Shown here: positions 9,123 to 18,689 of the stretch, piece after piece
Position numbering within the stretch: the stretch's first letter is position 1
Layout: each line of letters begins with the position of its first letter
Assembly: GCA_023300375.1 (NCBI GenBank)
Contig: JALZWO010000057.1
Location: 1 to 64,000, forward strand
Length of the DNA stretch: 64,000 nucleotides
Source of the DNA: Granulosicoccus sp.
Lineage (GTDB): Bacteria; Pseudomonadota; Gammaproteobacteria; Granulosicoccales; Granulosicoccaceae
Direction of reading: 5' to 3'
The notes under the pieces: generated by a model
What the model was told of the DNA's origin: nothing
What the model saw: the letters and a program-made list of their open reading frames with translations, nothing else
The model's database searches: none
Translations under genes and position numbers: made by a program

Positions 9123-9134
9123 GTTCTCGAGAAC
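9123..9134. promoter_or_regulatory. Perfect 12-bp palindrome GTTCTCGAGAAC
   Basis: The palindrome stands alone in the 234-base gap between the LysR gene and the permease gene, about 95 bases before the permease start. It could be an operator for a dimeric regulator. No promoter hexamers with good spacing are evident next to it, and no second copy was noticed in this window. Confidence 0.25.
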
Positions 9135-9229
9135 ACTCAGTATATTGATGGCGTTTGGCCGCAAACGTTGACGCTCAAGGCGTACAATGATCGATTAAAA
9201 GTTATTTGGTATGTGGAGCAGTCTTGGCG

Positions 9230-10297
9230 ATGTATGACATTCTCCGTGGCTGGTACAGTCGGAATTTTTCCGACCCCCAGGCGGTCGCATTAGTAATATT
9301 GTTGCTGATCATTTTCGGCTTGGTGTACCTCGTAGGCGACATCATGGCGCCCGTACTGGTGGCCATCGTCCTCGCCTACCTGCTCGAAAGCGTGGTGAGC
9401 ACCATGGAGGGTTGGCGTTTGCCGCGAACTATCGCGTCACTCTTTGTACTGGCGATGATCGTGTCTTTGTCCGTTATCGTGCTCTTCGGTCTGATTCCAG
9501 TGCTGTCTCAGCAGACCACCAGTATCGTGCGTGAAACGCCCGGAATGATTCAAAATATTCAGGAGCAAATGCTACGTTTGCCGCAGCTATACCCTGATAT
9601 GTTCACTGTGGAGCAAGTTAACGACCTCATTGAAAGCCTGCGCAGTGAACTAACCTCGTTCACCCAGAGTGTACTGTCGTTCTCGTTAGCGCGTTTGGGC
9701 AACTTGGTCATGATTGCGGTCTATGTGGTGTTGGTGCCTATCATGGTTTTCTTTGCGCTCAAAGATAAACACACATTGCTGGCGTTTGCCCGCAAATTTA
9801 TGCCTAAGCGCAGTGAGCTGACGTTTCAGGTCTGGCACGAAGTGGATAAAAAAATCGGCAATTACATCCGCGGCAAATTTTTCGAAATTCTTATTGTGTG
9901 GGCAGTGACCTTCGCCCTGTTTTTATCAATGGGGCTCAACTACTCTTTATTGCTTAGCTTCCTTGTGGGCCTATCGGTCATCATTCCCTACGTCGGAGCC
10001 ATTGCGGTCACAGTTCCCATCGCCTTGATTGGTTTTTTTCAGTGGGGATTTACTGCCAAACTCGGTTATTTGCTGCTGGCCTATCAGGTTATCCAGATTC
10101 TGGATGGCAACGTACTGGTTCCATTGTTGTTCTCTGAGGTGGTCAATCTTCACCCTTTGGCAATTATTGCTGCCGTGATCTTTTTTGGCGGTTTGTTTGG
10201 CCTCTGGGGGGTGTTTTTTGCCATTCCTTTGGCGACATTAGTGCAGGCAGTGTTGAACTCGTGGCCAGAAGAACTTGAATACAAGCCACAGAATTAG
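9230..10297 (+). CDS. AI-2E transporter family (PerM/TqsA-like) membrane protein
   Basis: A 355-residue polytopic membrane protein of the UPF0118/AI-2E transporter family. Members include TqsA, which exports autoinducer-2, and PerM; others act in sodium-proton exchange. Hydrophobic segments lie near residues 18-50, 60-90, 150-175, 215-240, 245-275, 285-300 and 310-345, with the extracytoplasmic helical segment around 95-145. I chose the ATG at 9230; an in-frame TTG at 9206 would add eight residues. The gene precedes bcp in convergent orientation. In Pseudomonas a homologue also lies next to bcp and dapA. The transported molecule is unknown. Confidence 0.85.
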   Translation: MYDILRGWYSRNFSDPQAVALVILLLIIFGLVYLVGDIMAPVLVAIVLAYLLESVVSTMEGWRLPRTIASLFVLAMIVSLSVIVLFGLIPVLSQQTTSIVRETPGMIQNIQEQMLRLPQLYPDMFTVEQVNDLIESLRSELTSFTQSVLSFSLARLGNLVMIAVYVVLVPIMVFFALKDKHTLLAFARKFMPKRSELTFQVWHEVDKKIGNYIRGKFFEILIVWAVTFALFLSMGLNYSLLLSFLVGLSVIIPYVGAIAVTVPIALIGFFQWGFTAKLGYLLLAYQVIQILDGNVLVPLLFSEVVNLHPLAIIAAVIFFGGLFGLWGVFFAIPLATLVQAVLNSWPEELEYKPQN

Positions 10298-10391
10298 GGC
10301 TAATACGAGCTTCGGGTGGCGTACCTGACCACGTTATTAGGCACTAGTGCGACCAGTTGCAGCACTTGGCCACCCTCTTGAGCAGCTCTAG

Positions 10392-10859
10392 CTACAATTG
10401 CTTTACGACAGCAAGCACCTCTTCTACATGGCCAGGCACTTTGACCTTTCGCCATTGGGCACGCAGCACACCGTTTTCATCCATAACAAATGTGCTGCGT
10501 TCAATGCCTTCGAACTCTTTGCCGTACATTTTTTTGAGTTTGATGACATCAAAAGCTTGGCAAATTTCTCCCGATTCATCTGACAAAAGCTCGAATGGCA
10601 TCTCTTGCTTTGCCTTGAATTTTTCATGGCTTTTGATGGAATCTTGTGAGATCCCGAGAATGATCGCGTTCGACTGCGTGAATTCTTCAATAGTGTCTCG
10701 AAAATTCTGACTTTCAGTGGTGCAGCCTGGCGTTGCGTCACGTGGATAGAAAAACAGCACCACCTTGCTACCCTTCAAGCTAGACAGTGAGATGTTCTGA
10801 TCGGACGTAGCAGGTAGGTCAAAATCAGGGGCAGGTTTGTTCAGTTCTGGTGCGCGCAC
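10392..10859 (-). CDS. bcp: Thiol peroxidase of the Bcp/PrxQ family
   Basis: Peroxiredoxin that reduces hydrogen peroxide and organic hydroperoxides with thioredoxin as donor. The 155-residue protein has the active site YPRDATPGCTTE with peroxidatic Cys46. The resolving cysteine that E. coli Bcp carries five residues later is absent here (Gln); the only other cysteine is Cys100. It therefore probably works as a one-Cys or atypical enzyme. It starts at GTG with an AGGA ribosome site eight bases upstream. It is divergent from dapA, a neighbourhood conserved in many Gammaproteobacteria. Confidence 0.92.
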   Translation of the reverse strand: MRAPELNKPAPDFDLPATSDQNISLSSLKGSKVVLFFYPRDATPGCTTESQNFRDTIEEFTQSNAIILGISQDSIKSHEKFKAKQEMPFELLSDESGEICQAFDVIKLKKMYGKEFEGIERSTFVMDENGVLRAQWRKVKVPGHVEEVLAVVKQL

Positions 10860-10872
10860 AATACTTATCCTG

Positions 10873-10900
10873 TTGATCGGTGTTTAATTGATTGTTATAC
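10873..10900 (+). promoter_or_regulatory. Candidate sigma-70 promoter for dapA-bamC
   Basis: TTGATC (10873-10878) and TTATAC (10895-10900) are separated by 16 bases, in the bcp-dapA intergenic region and 88 bases upstream of the dapA start. Each hexamer matches four or five of six consensus bases. No start-site evidence exists. Confidence 0.35.
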
Positions 10901-10988
10901 GCTCGAAAGTCTAGCGGATCTGCATTTGTCGGTTGAGAAAGACGTGTCTCCTCAGTACCATTAACACTCGGATCATTAGGAGCAGTAA

Positions 10989-11867
10989 ATGTTCAAAGGC
11001 AGCATGGTGGCACTAGTCACCCCTATGCTCGACGACGGTGCCGTGGACGATGCGCGATTGGCCGATCTTATCGAATTTCACGTTGAAGCCGGCACCGACG
11101 CTATCGTCGCGGTTGGCACCACGGGGGAGTCGGCAACTCTCACGGTTCCTGAGCATGCCAGTGTTATAAAACGTGTGGTTGAGCTGGTCGCTAAGCGTGT
11201 GCCAGTTATTGCGGGCACAGGAGCAAATGCCACTGCTGAGGCCATTGAGCTGACTCGCCGTGCCATGGAGGTTGGGGTTGACGCCTGTTTGTTGGTAACA
11301 CCGTATTACAACAAACCGACTCAAGAAGGACTCTATCAGCACTTTAAAGCTGTAGCTGAGGCTGTGCCTGTGCCGCAAATTTTGTACAACGTGCCTGGCA
11401 GAACAGCGTTAGATATGCAGCCAGAAACCACTGCTCGTCTCTCTAAGGTATCTAATATTATTGGCATCAAGGAGGCTCTAGGCACTGTGGAGCGCATTGT
11501 TGAGTTAATCGAACAATGTGACGACGGATTCATGATTGTGACCGGTGATGACGCGACAGCCATGGAAAGTATGTTGGCAGGGGCGCATGGTGATATTTCT
11601 GTGTCGGCTAATGTTGTGCCTGCGCAAATGCATCAAATGTGCAAAGCTGCCATGGCAGGTGATCGAGCGGCTGCATCAGCTATTGAAGAAAAAATTAGCG
11701 AGTTGCACGAAGTGTTGTTTCATGAGTCCAATCCTATACCAGTTAAATGGGCGCTGCACGCCATGGGTATGATCGGCTTGGGAATCAGGCTGCCATTGAC
11801 GGTGCTCGATGAGCGTTATCAGCAATCAGTAAAAGCTGCTTTGGTAAAAGCCGGGGTAATACAATGA
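10989..11867 (+). CDS. dapA: 4-hydroxy-tetrahydrodipicolinate synthase
   Basis: Condenses pyruvate and aspartate semialdehyde in the first committed step of lysine and diaminopimelate synthesis. The 292-residue TIM barrel shows the Schiff-base lysine in GIKEAL (Lys161), the catalytic Tyr133 in LYNVPGRT, the GTTGE motif at 43-47 and Tyr106/107 in PYYNKP. The length matches E. coli DapA exactly. A good ribosome site AGGAG precedes the ATG. Its stop overlaps the bamC start by four bases, as expected from the dapA-bamC operon of Gammaproteobacteria. Confidence 0.97.
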   Translation: MFKGSMVALVTPMLDDGAVDDARLADLIEFHVEAGTDAIVAVGTTGESATLTVPEHASVIKRVVELVAKRVPVIAGTGANATAEAIELTRRAMEVGVDACLLVTPYYNKPTQEGLYQHFKAVAEAVPVPQILYNVPGRTALDMQPETTARLSKVSNIIGIKEALGTVERIVELIEQCDDGFMIVTGDDATAMESMLAGAHGDISVSANVVPAQMHQMCKAAMAGDRAAASAIEEKISELHEVLFHESNPIPVKWALHAMGMIGLGIRLPLTVLDERYQQSVKAALVKAGVIQ

Positions 11868-12886
11868 GTCACATTAGAATGTCAAACTTGCCGTTCAACA
11901 CCGCCGATTTCAAATCAATAACACGTTCGATAACCTTGTCGTTACTTGCGCCCCTTTTGCTGTCAGGGTGCAGCCTGTTAGCCTCGCCCAACAATCCCGA
12001 CGTCATCTACTCTACAAGTTCAAAGGAGACACTAGCGCTGCAAGTGCCCCCTGATCTAACTGACATCAGTGAAGAGGAGCAGTTTGTACTTCCCGGCACT
12101 GGCAATGCGGCGGTCACGCGTAACACGCTACTGCCACAATTTAACGCCATACGATTTGTGCGTGAAGGTGGGCAAAGTTGGCTCGAGTTTCAGGCGACGC
12201 CTGAAACTATCTGGCCTCAGCTACTCGCCTTTTTACGCTCAGAAAAACATTCGATCAGCCAAACTGAACCGGGAACGGGTGTTATCCAGACTCAATGGCA
12301 GACACAGAATGAGAGTTCATCAATTTTTCGGAATCTGGTGGCGGGTGATGATTCGTTCTCCCGCGTTAGTTTTCGACTTGAACGTGCGGTTGGTGGAGCG
12401 CGATTATTCTCGCGCTCTCAGGTAGCTGCCAGTGACGCGAGTCAATTGCCGGATGATGCGTCTTGGCCTGCCAGCTCCCACGATCCTGAGAGCACTACCG
12501 CGCTGCTAAGTCGTTTTATGCTGTTTCTGGGTGTTGAGCGGCAGAAGGTGCAAGGCATCTTGAGTGATGAGCAAGCGCGTGCGGTACTCGATGATGCCGT
12601 GCTACAAACTACTGCCGCTGGCAGTGAGATTTTGATCAACAAAGGATTTAACAGCGCGTTTAGTCAGTTGCTTGAAGTAATGAATATCTTGAATTATCCT
12701 GTGACGAGCAGCGATGCAAGAGCCGGTAGAATCGAATTTTTACAGGCAGAAACGCCTTTGGTCATTAAGCTGTCACCAGCACATGTGAGCGCTGTGCGCG
12801 CATCAATAACTAACCTCAATGGCGTTAAGTTGGACGCTGAGCAGGAGCAAGATTTGCTTCAGACTGTGACTGAGCTATTAGTTTAA
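11864..12886 (+). CDS. bamC: Outer membrane protein assembly factor BamC
   Basis: Lipoprotein subunit of the BAM complex, which inserts beta-barrel proteins in the outer membrane. The 340-residue protein has a signal peptide ending in LLSGC (Cys36 lipidated), an unstructured N-terminal segment with the conserved LQVPPDL motif that contacts BamD, and two helix-grip domains (about 100-205 and 235-340). Position after dapA with an ATGA overlap supports the call. Its stop codon lies inside the first unit of a 15-bp tandem repeat. Confidence 0.9.
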   Translation: MSHIRMSNLPFNTADFKSITRSITLSLLAPLLLSGCSLLASPNNPDVIYSTSSKETLALQVPPDLTDISEEEQFVLPGTGNAAVTRNTLLPQFNAIRFVREGGQSWLEFQATPETIWPQLLAFLRSEKHSISQTEPGTGVIQTQWQTQNESSSIFRNLVAGDDSFSRVSFRLERAVGGARLFSRSQVAASDASQLPDDASWPASSHDPESTTALLSRFMLFLGVERQKVQGILSDEQARAVLDDAVLQTTAAGSEILINKGFNSAFSQLLEVMNILNYPVTSSDARAGRIEFLQAETPLVIKLSPAHVSAVRASITNLNGVKLDAEQEQDLLQTVTELLV

Positions 12887-12974
12887 ATGTTCAGGGTTTA
12901 AATATTTAGGGTTTAAATTTTGAGGGTTTAATGTTGCCGGGTTTAATGTCGCTGGGTTTAATGTCGCTGGGTCA
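12879..12974. repeat. 15-bp tandem repeat directly behind bamC, about six units
   Basis: Units start at 12879, 12894, 12909, 12924, 12939 and 12954, with a partial unit at 12969. The core is GGGTTTAA; the last two full units are identical (GGGTTTAATGTCGCT) and the first overlaps the bamC stop codon. Because the period is five codons, every core repeats GTT TAA in the bamC frame, giving a run of in-phase stop codons. No known element family is recognised. Confidence 0.85.
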
Positions 12975-13034
12975 GAGCACCACCTGTCCGCTGGCGAGTT
13001 GTCATCCAATCACTTGTTATGCTGAGAGTCGAAC

Positions 13035-13838
13035 GTGATTCGCGTAGCAGCTTTGGGTAGTGGCAGTTCGGGTAATTCGTTGGTTGTGCAATCAGGAAAG
13101 ACCACGCTGCTGATCGATTGTGGTTTTACCATGAAAGAGACTATTGCCCGTATGAGTGGTCTGGGTATCACTCCAGGAGACATTGACGCTGTTCTGATTA
13201 GCCATGAGCATGGTGATCACACAAAGGGCGCTGGCCCTTTATCACGCAAGTTTGCATTACCTGTGTGGTGTACTCATGGAACATATCAGGGGGCTCGCGA
13301 CAACCGTTTTGCGTCAGTGCGGCTGTTTCATGCCCATGAACCTTTTGTTATAGGTGATCTCGAAATCGATCCGTTTCCAACGCCTCACGATGCTGCTGAG
13401 TCCTGTCAGTTCGTGTTCAAAGCGCATGGGGCAAAATTTGCGAATCTGACCGATCTTGGTGCGTGCACACAACACGTAAGAGGCAAGTTGCAAGGCGTTA
13501 ATGGTTTGGTCATCGAATGTAATTATGACAACGACATGTTAACAAACGGTCCTTATCCGCCCAGTTTGCAGGCGAGAATCCGATCGAGTTACGGGCACTT
13601 GGGGAACGATCAGGCGGCACAGCTACTAGAACAGTTAGACCATCCTGATTTACAAGCCATATTGCTTGGGCACTTGTCAGAACAAAATAATTCAGACGCC
13701 ATCGCTCTAAAAACAGTAACGGAATCTTTGCGATGCAACCCGGAGAGAGTTACCGTGCTAGCGCAGCATTGCGCCAGCCAATGGTTCTCTATTGTGGCAA
13801 ATCAGGTGATCACTGAGCCAGAGCTAGAAACCGCCTAA
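13035..13838 (+). CDS. Metallo-beta-lactamase-fold hydrolase (YycJ/PhnP-like)
   Basis: A 267-residue MBL-fold protein with the N-terminal GSGSSGNS loop and the metal motif HEHGDH at about residues 57-62. Further ligands are likely His in PHDAAE, Asp in TDLG and His in LLGHLSEQNN. This group (annotated YycJ, VicX or simply MBL fold) is thought to include nucleases or phosphodiesterases, but the substrate is undetermined. The gene follows bamC after 148 bases that contain the tandem repeat. In Pseudomonas a homologue also follows bamC and precedes purC. Here dxs, on the other strand, is next. Confidence 0.85.
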   Translation: MIRVAALGSGSSGNSLVVQSGKTTLLIDCGFTMKETIARMSGLGITPGDIDAVLISHEHGDHTKGAGPLSRKFALPVWCTHGTYQGARDNRFASVRLFHAHEPFVIGDLEIDPFPTPHDAAESCQFVFKAHGAKFANLTDLGACTQHVRGKLQGVNGLVIECNYDNDMLTNGPYPPSLQARIRSSYGHLGNDQAAQLLEQLDHPDLQAILLGHLSEQNNSDAIALKTVTESLRCNPERVTVLAQHCASQWFSIVANQVITEPELETA

Positions 13839-13930
13839 TAAACCCAGTACGATCAACAGAAGCCTATCATTGCGGCAGGGTGTTAGAGGGCTTGCTTGGC
13901 GTTGCGATAAGCTAAGTTCTTAGTACCGAA

Positions 13931-15835
13931 CTAGCCCACCTCGCGTACAGTGCTCAATGCATCAACCAGTGTCGATATTTGTAAACGTACGCCGGGCTCA
14001 TCCAATTTGCAATGCGCTAACAGCTCCTCACGAGAGCCGTGTTCGACAAATTCATCTGGCAGACCAATGATGCGTATTGGAGTGCTGCTTCTAGATGCCA
14101 GCAAATACTCTGCAACACCAGCTCCCGCGCCGCCTGGAATAGCATTCTCTTCAAGAGTGATGATGAGCTCGTGGGTGCTGGCTATCTGATCAATTAGCTC
14201 TGTGTCTAGTGGTTTTACAAAGCGCATATTAATCACAGTGTATCCAGACTCTTTGCCAATTTTCTCTGCAGTTTCTAGCATGATGCCAAACGCCAGTAGC
14301 GCAACACGGCTACCATCGATGCGTTTTTGGGCCTTGCCGATAGGTAACGCGCGCATGGTGTCTTCGACATCTACACCGGGTCCGTTACCACGCGGGTAGC
14401 GCACGGAACTTGGGCCGTCGATTTGTATACCGGTGTAGAGCATTTGCCGGCATTCGTTCTCATCAGCAGGCGCCATGATTACCATATTTGGCAAGCAACG
14501 CATGAAGGAGAAGTCGAAGCTACCAGCGTGTGTTGGTCCGTCAGGTCCAACCACTCCAGCTCGGTCAATGGCAAACAAAACTGGAAGATTTTGTAGCGCT
14601 ACGTCGTGTACCAACTGATCGTAAGCCCGTTGAAAGAACGTGGAATATATAGCGACCACGGGCCGCAGTCCACCACAGGCAAGCCCTGCAGCTAGAGTGA
14701 CGCTGTGCTGTTCGGCTATACCAACATCGAAGTAGCGATCGGCAAAGCGTGATTCGAACTCCACCATGCCCGAGCCTTCTCGCATAGCGGGTGTGATACC
14801 TACTACGCGTTCGTCCTTTGCAGCCATATCACATAGCCAGCTACCGAATACTTGAGTGTATGTGGGCTTATTGGACTTGGAGCTTTTGTGTGCTTTGCCA
14901 GTGGCTGGATCGAATGGGGATACAGCGTGTAATGCCAGTGGATCTTCTTCGGCAAATTTATAGCCATGGCCTTTTTTGGTCACTGCGTGCAGAAATACCG
15001 GACCCTTTATTTGTTTGATGTTTGTTAGCACTGCCACCAGAGTCTCTACATCGTGCCCGTCAACAGGGCCGTAGTAGTTAAACCCGAGCTCTTCAAATAG
15101 GGAGCTTGGTACAACGAAGCCCTTAACATGCTCTTCGGTCCGTCTGGCCAGCTCCAACATGGTAGGAACTTTGCTCAGGACGCGTTTGCTACTTTCCCTT
15201 GCTCCAGAATAGAACTTGCCAGTAAGCATTCTGGCAAGGTACTTATTCATCGCACCTACGTTGGGCGAGATGGACATGTCGTTGTCGTTGAGAATGACTA
15301 GCATGTCTGCTTTCACGCCACCGGCATGGTTCAATGCCTCGTACGCTAAACCAGCGGTTAGCGCACCATCGCCAATCACAGCAATAGCTTTGTCAGCTTT
15401 GTCGAAATCGCCTCCAGAGAGTTGTCTGGCAGCCAATGCCATGCCCAAAGCTGCGCTGATAGAGGTACTTGAATGGCCTACGCCAAAAGCGTCGTACTCG
15501 CTTTCATCGCGGTTTGGAAAACCAGCCAAACCGCCTGATTTTCGCATGCTGTCCATACGATTGCGGCGGCCAGTAAGAATTTTGTGGCCGTAGGTCTGGT
15601 GGCCTACATCCCAAACCAATTTGTCGCTTGGGGTGTTGTAAACATAATGAATCGCAACGGTAAGCTCTATAGTGCCTAAGCTGGCTCCAAGATGTCCGCC
15701 AGTGCGAGATACCGAATCAATGACAGCGCTACGCAGCTCCTTGCATAGCGCTGGTAGCTGGGATACATCGAGTGTCCGAAGATCGGCAGGCTCGTTGATC
15801 TTATCCAACAGTGGAAATGTGGGAGCAGTAGTCAT
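13931..15835 (-). CDS. dxs: 1-deoxy-D-xylulose-5-phosphate synthase
   Basis: Condenses pyruvate and glyceraldehyde 3-phosphate with thiamine diphosphate, the entry step of the MEP isoprenoid pathway. From the ATG at 15835 the protein has 634 residues (E. coli 620); an in-frame TTG at 15847 would add four. Visible are the transketolase-type N-terminal domain with GHLGASLG, the thiamine motif [18 protein letters not shown]...NDNDMS, the pyrimidine-domain [15 protein letters not shown], and a C-terminal transketolase domain. It lies downstream of xseB and ispA in the order common in Proteobacteria, here after a 158-base gap. Confidence 0.96.
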   Translation of the reverse strand: MTTAPTFPLLDKINEPADLRTLDVSQLPALCKELRSAVIDSVSRTGGHLGASLGTIELTVAIHYVYNTPSDKLVWDVGHQTYGHKILTGRRNRMDSMRKSGGLAGFPNRDESEYDAFGVGHSSTSISAALGMALAARQLSGGDFDKADKAIAVIGDGALTAGLAYEALNHAGGVKADMLVILNDNDMSISPNVGAMNKYLARMLTGKFYSGARESSKRVLSKVPTMLELARRTEEHVKGFVVPSSLFEELGFNYYGPVDGHDVETLVAVLTNIKQIKGPVFLHAVTKKGHGYKFAEEDPLALHAVSPFDPATGKAHKSSKSNKPTYTQVFGSWLCDMAAKDERVVGITPAMREGSGMVEFESRFADRYFDVGIAEQHSVTLAAGLACGGLRPVVAIYSTFFQRAYDQLVHDVALQNLPVLFAIDRAGVVGPDGPTHAGSFDFSFMRCLPNMVIMAPADENECRQMLYTGIQIDGPSSVRYPRGNGPGVDVEDTMRALPIGKAQKRIDGSRVALLAFGIMLETAEKIGKESGYTVINMRFVKPLDTELIDQIASTHELIITLEENAIPGGAGAGVAEYLLASRSSTPIRIIGLPDEFVEHGSREELLAHCKLDEPGVRLQISTLVDALSTVREVG

Positions 15836-15993
15836 GAGTTCACGCAAAGTAATTCGACGTCAATTATCACAGGTGTGTTTGTGTATTGACAAGCAAATTG
15901 TTGCTTTCGCCAGTTAGCAGAGAGGGTGATCGATGTATTTCGAACCATTTGGATTAAATATGCAAGCTTTACTAGTAACAATAGGCTAGTCAG

Positions 15994-16929
15994 CTAGTAA
16001 GTACGTTCTAAGATGTAAGCTGATAATAGACGAAGCTCATCAAATTTTGGGCCAAGGCCTACTAGCGAATCTAGAGCCTTTTCGTGCATATCGCTTGCAT
16101 GTTCACGTGCACCATCGAGACCTAAAAGAGCCGGATAGGTGGGCTTGTTGAGTGCGATGTCTGCTCCTTGGGTTTTGCCCAAAGTTTCGGTATCGCTAAC
16201 CACATCGAGAATGTCATCCACAATCTGGAAACTCAGCCCTACAGCATCCGCATAATCCACCAAGCTTTTCAGCACCTTGTCACCCTGGCTTACAGCCATG
16301 ACGGCAGGTAGTAGAACACTTGCTCTTATCAATGCGCCAGTTTTGTGTCGGTGCATGTTTTCTAGCTGTTCTAGCGTTAGCGTTCGGCCAACGGCTTCCA
16401 AATCAATAGCCTGACCTGCCGCCATGCCTTCAGCGCCACTGGCTCGACCCAGCTCCTGAATCATCAGGATTTTATTGGTATCTGTGAGTTGCGGATCGGG
16501 ATTGAGAGCTAACACTGTAAATGCAAGGGCTTGTAGCGCATCTCCAGCGAGGATAGCGATCGCCTCATCGAATGCCTTGTGGCAGGTGGGCTTGCCGCGA
16601 CGTAGGTCATCGTTATCCATAGCTGGCAAGTCATCGTGCACCAAAGAATAGGCGTGCATCATCTCCAGCGCACAAGCCGCCGTATCAACGCGTTGCAGAG
16701 GAATGCCCAGGGCTTTGCCAGTAGCGTAGGCTAGTACTGGTCGTACCCGTTTTCCACCGTTGGTAACGGCATAGTTCATGGCTACAGGCAGTTGTGTGCT
16801 TGTGTTATCAAAGTTAGGCAAACGCTCTAGTAGTGCGTCATCTACACGACGTTGGTACTCATGCAAAATGGGCTCAAATGTATGAGCTGCCCGGGTTTGC
16901 ATCACTCCGTTTTCGAAGGAGTCGCTCAT
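15994..16929 (-). CDS. ispA: Farnesyl diphosphate synthase (geranyltranstransferase)
   Basis: Joins isopentenyl diphosphate to dimethylallyl and geranyl diphosphate to make farnesyl diphosphate. The 311-residue all-helical enzyme has the first Asp-rich motif DDLPAMDNDD and the second DDILD, with GGKRVRP near residues 58-64 for diphosphate binding. An ATG ten codons later is also possible and would fit the usual 295-300 residues. The start overlaps the xseB stop by four bases. With xseB and dxs it forms the familiar gene group. Confidence 0.95.
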   Translation of the reverse strand: MSDSFENGVMQTRAAHTFEPILHEYQRRVDDALLERLPNFDNTSTQLPVAMNYAVTNGGKRVRPVLAYATGKALGIPLQRVDTAACALEMMHAYSLVHDDLPAMDNDDLRRGKPTCHKAFDEAIAILAGDALQALAFTVLALNPDPQLTDTNKILMIQELGRASGAEGMAAGQAIDLEAVGRTLTLEQLENMHRHKTGALIRASVLLPAVMAVSQGDKVLKSLVDYADAVGLSFQIVDDILDVVSDTETLGKTQGADIALNKPTYPALLGLDGAREHASDMHEKALDSLVGLGPKFDELRLLSAYILERTY

Positions 16930-17192
16930 GTGCTGATGCCGGCATCTGAGGCACTGTCGGCAGCATCAAAGGGTTCCAGAGTGTCGTCGTTCAGCAATTT
17001 GCTGACTTTTTGTTCAGCGGAGCTCAGGCTCTCTTGGCAATGGCGTGACAGGCTGACACCACGTTCAAATTGTTCCAATGAGGCTTCCAGCGACTGTTCT
17101 CCCGATTCCAGGGTTTGTACAATGCCTTCCAGCTCGGTAAGCGCATCTTCGAAGCTGGTAGATTTAGAAATCTTGCGGGTTTTCTGTGACAC
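16926..17192 (-). CDS. xseB: Exodeoxyribonuclease VII small subunit
   Basis: Small subunit that wraps the catalytic XseA subunit in exonuclease VII, which degrades single-stranded DNA. The 88-residue protein has the typical helical core beginning FEDALTELEGIVQTLESGE and LEASLEQFERGVSL. It is first in the xseB-ispA block. The C-terminal 20 residues are acidic and rich in Ala and Ser. The 114 bases upstream to radA hold no visible gene. Confidence 0.93.
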   Translation of the reverse strand: MSQKTRKISKSTSFEDALTELEGIVQTLESGEQSLEASLEQFERGVSLSRHCQESLSSAEQKVSKLLNDDTLEPFDAADSASDAGIST

Positions 17193-17306
17193 CTTCGCTG
17201 ATCAATCCTTTTTGCGTTGTTGGTTTTTTTGGAATACTGATTTCACTGGAGAAAGTAGTTTACTGAAGAATGCGGTTTTGATGTTCGATCGAGCTCCACT
17301 GACACA

Positions 17307-18689
17307 TTAGTTGATCAGCTCAAGTGCCTCATGTAACCGATTAATGCCATTTACTTCCAGTCCTTTAATTGGCGATTTGGGTGCGTTGGCCGTAGGCACA
17401 ATGGCTCTCTTAAAGCCGTGCTTGACCGCCTCCTGAAGCCGCTCTTCGCCATTGGCAACCGGGCGCACCTCGCCTGCCAAGCCTATCTCGCCGAATACCA
17501 CCAAATCGCTGGGCAGCGGCCGAGTACGAAAAGAGGACAGCGCAGCAAGCAGAACAGGCAAATCGGCGGCTGTCTCAGAGATACGGACACCGCCGACGAC
17601 ATTAACGTAGACATCCTGATCGAACATGGCAATGCCAGCGTGGCGATGCATGACGGCTAAGAGCATTGATAATCGGTTTTGTTCGAGCCCTAGGCAGACG
17701 CGTCGCGCGCTGTTCGAATGACTGGTGTCAACCAGCGCTTGCGCCTCCACTAGCATCGGGCGAGTACCTTCACGCGTTACCATAATGACACTGCCACTGA
17801 CAGGCTCTGGGTGCCGCGAAAGAAAGATGGCAGAGGGATTTTTCACCACTTTTAATCCTGCTTCATCCATGGCGAAGACGCCCAGTTCGTTGACCGCGCC
17901 AAAACGATTTTTTACCGCTCGTATCACGCGATATCGACTACCTTGGTCACCTTCAAAGTACAACACGGTATCGACCATGTGCTCGAGTACACGGGGGCCG
18001 GCAAGCGCGCCTTCTTTAGTGACATGGCCCACTAGAAAGATGGAAGTGCCAGTTTGTTTTGCAAAGCGCACCAACCGTGCGGCGCTCTCACGCACCTGTG
18101 CAACGGCTCCTGGAGCTGAGCTGAGTAGTTCGGTGTACATGGTCTGGATGGAATCTATGACCATCATTTGTGGCTTTTCAGTGGCCGCGTGGTTGAGGAT
18201 GGCTTCCACTTGCGTTTCTGCCAACAGACGCAAATTATCTTCTGGCAGGTTCAGTCTTCTTGCACGTAGAGTGACCTGCTGTAAAGATTCCTCGCCCGTG
18301 ATGTATAGCACTCGATGCGTTTGACTTAAGAAGGCAAGGCTTTGAATGAGCAACGTTGATTTGCCAATACCTGGATCACCACCTAATAGTGTCACCGAAC
18401 CTTCAACCAATCCTCCGCCTAGCACTCGATCCAGCTCGGTTAGTCCAGTCTTGGTTCGAGCCTGTTCCACGAGGGTGACATCGGATGCGTTAGTAATACC
18501 GCTTCCACCAGCGTAACCACCGTACCGTGCATTGGTTGCTGCAGCCGTGGCGCTCTGGGCAACGCTTGTGGCTGGCGCTATCGCCTCTTCAAGGCAATTC
18601 CATTCGCTGCAGTCGGCGCACTGCCCACTCCATTTTGAGCTTATTGCACCGCATAACGTGCATTGGTAGCGCTGTTTGACTTTGGACAT
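17307..18689 (-). CDS. radA: DNA repair protein RadA
   Basis: RecA-like helicase that promotes branch migration in homologous recombination. The 460-residue protein has the four-cysteine zinc finger (Cys10, 13, 24, 27), Walker A GGDPGIGKS at 103-111, the RadA-specific KNRFG motif and a C-terminal Lon-like domain around residues 350-450. The length fits the family (E. coli 460). Residues 40-70 between the zinc finger and ATPase form an Ala- and Gly-rich linker longer than in many homologues. It appears to be transcribed alone. Confidence 0.96.
   Translation of the reverse strand: MSKVKQRYQCTLCGAISSKWSGQCADCSEWNCLEEAIAPATSVAQSATAAATNARYGGYAGGSGITNASDVTLVEQARTKTGLTELDRVLGGGLVEGSVTLLGGDPGIGKSTLLIQSLAFLSQTHRVLYITGEESLQQVTLRARRLNLPEDNLRLLAETQVEAILNHAATEKPQMMVIDSIQTMYTELLSSAPGAVAQVRESAARLVRFAKQTGTSIFLVGHVTKEGALAGPRVLEHMVDTVLYFEGDQGSRYRVIRAVKNRFGAVNELGVFAMDEAGLKVVKNPSAIFLSRHPEPVSGSVIMVTREGTRPMLVEAQALVDTSHSNSARRVCLGLEQNRLSMLLAVMHRHAGIAMFDQDVYVNVVGGVRISETAADLPVLLAALSSFRTRPLPSDLVVFGEIGLAGEVRPVANGEERLQEAVKHGFKRAIVPTANAPKSPIKGLEVNGINRLHEALELIN

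Noticed and set aside
10298-10391. GGGTGGC ... GCCACCC pairing after the AI-2E-type gene as terminator
   Set aside because: The arms are about 45 bases apart with no T-run; too weak to call.
12879-12974. CRISPR array behind bamC
   Set aside because: Units are 15 bp, contiguous and without spacers; a simple tandem repeat.
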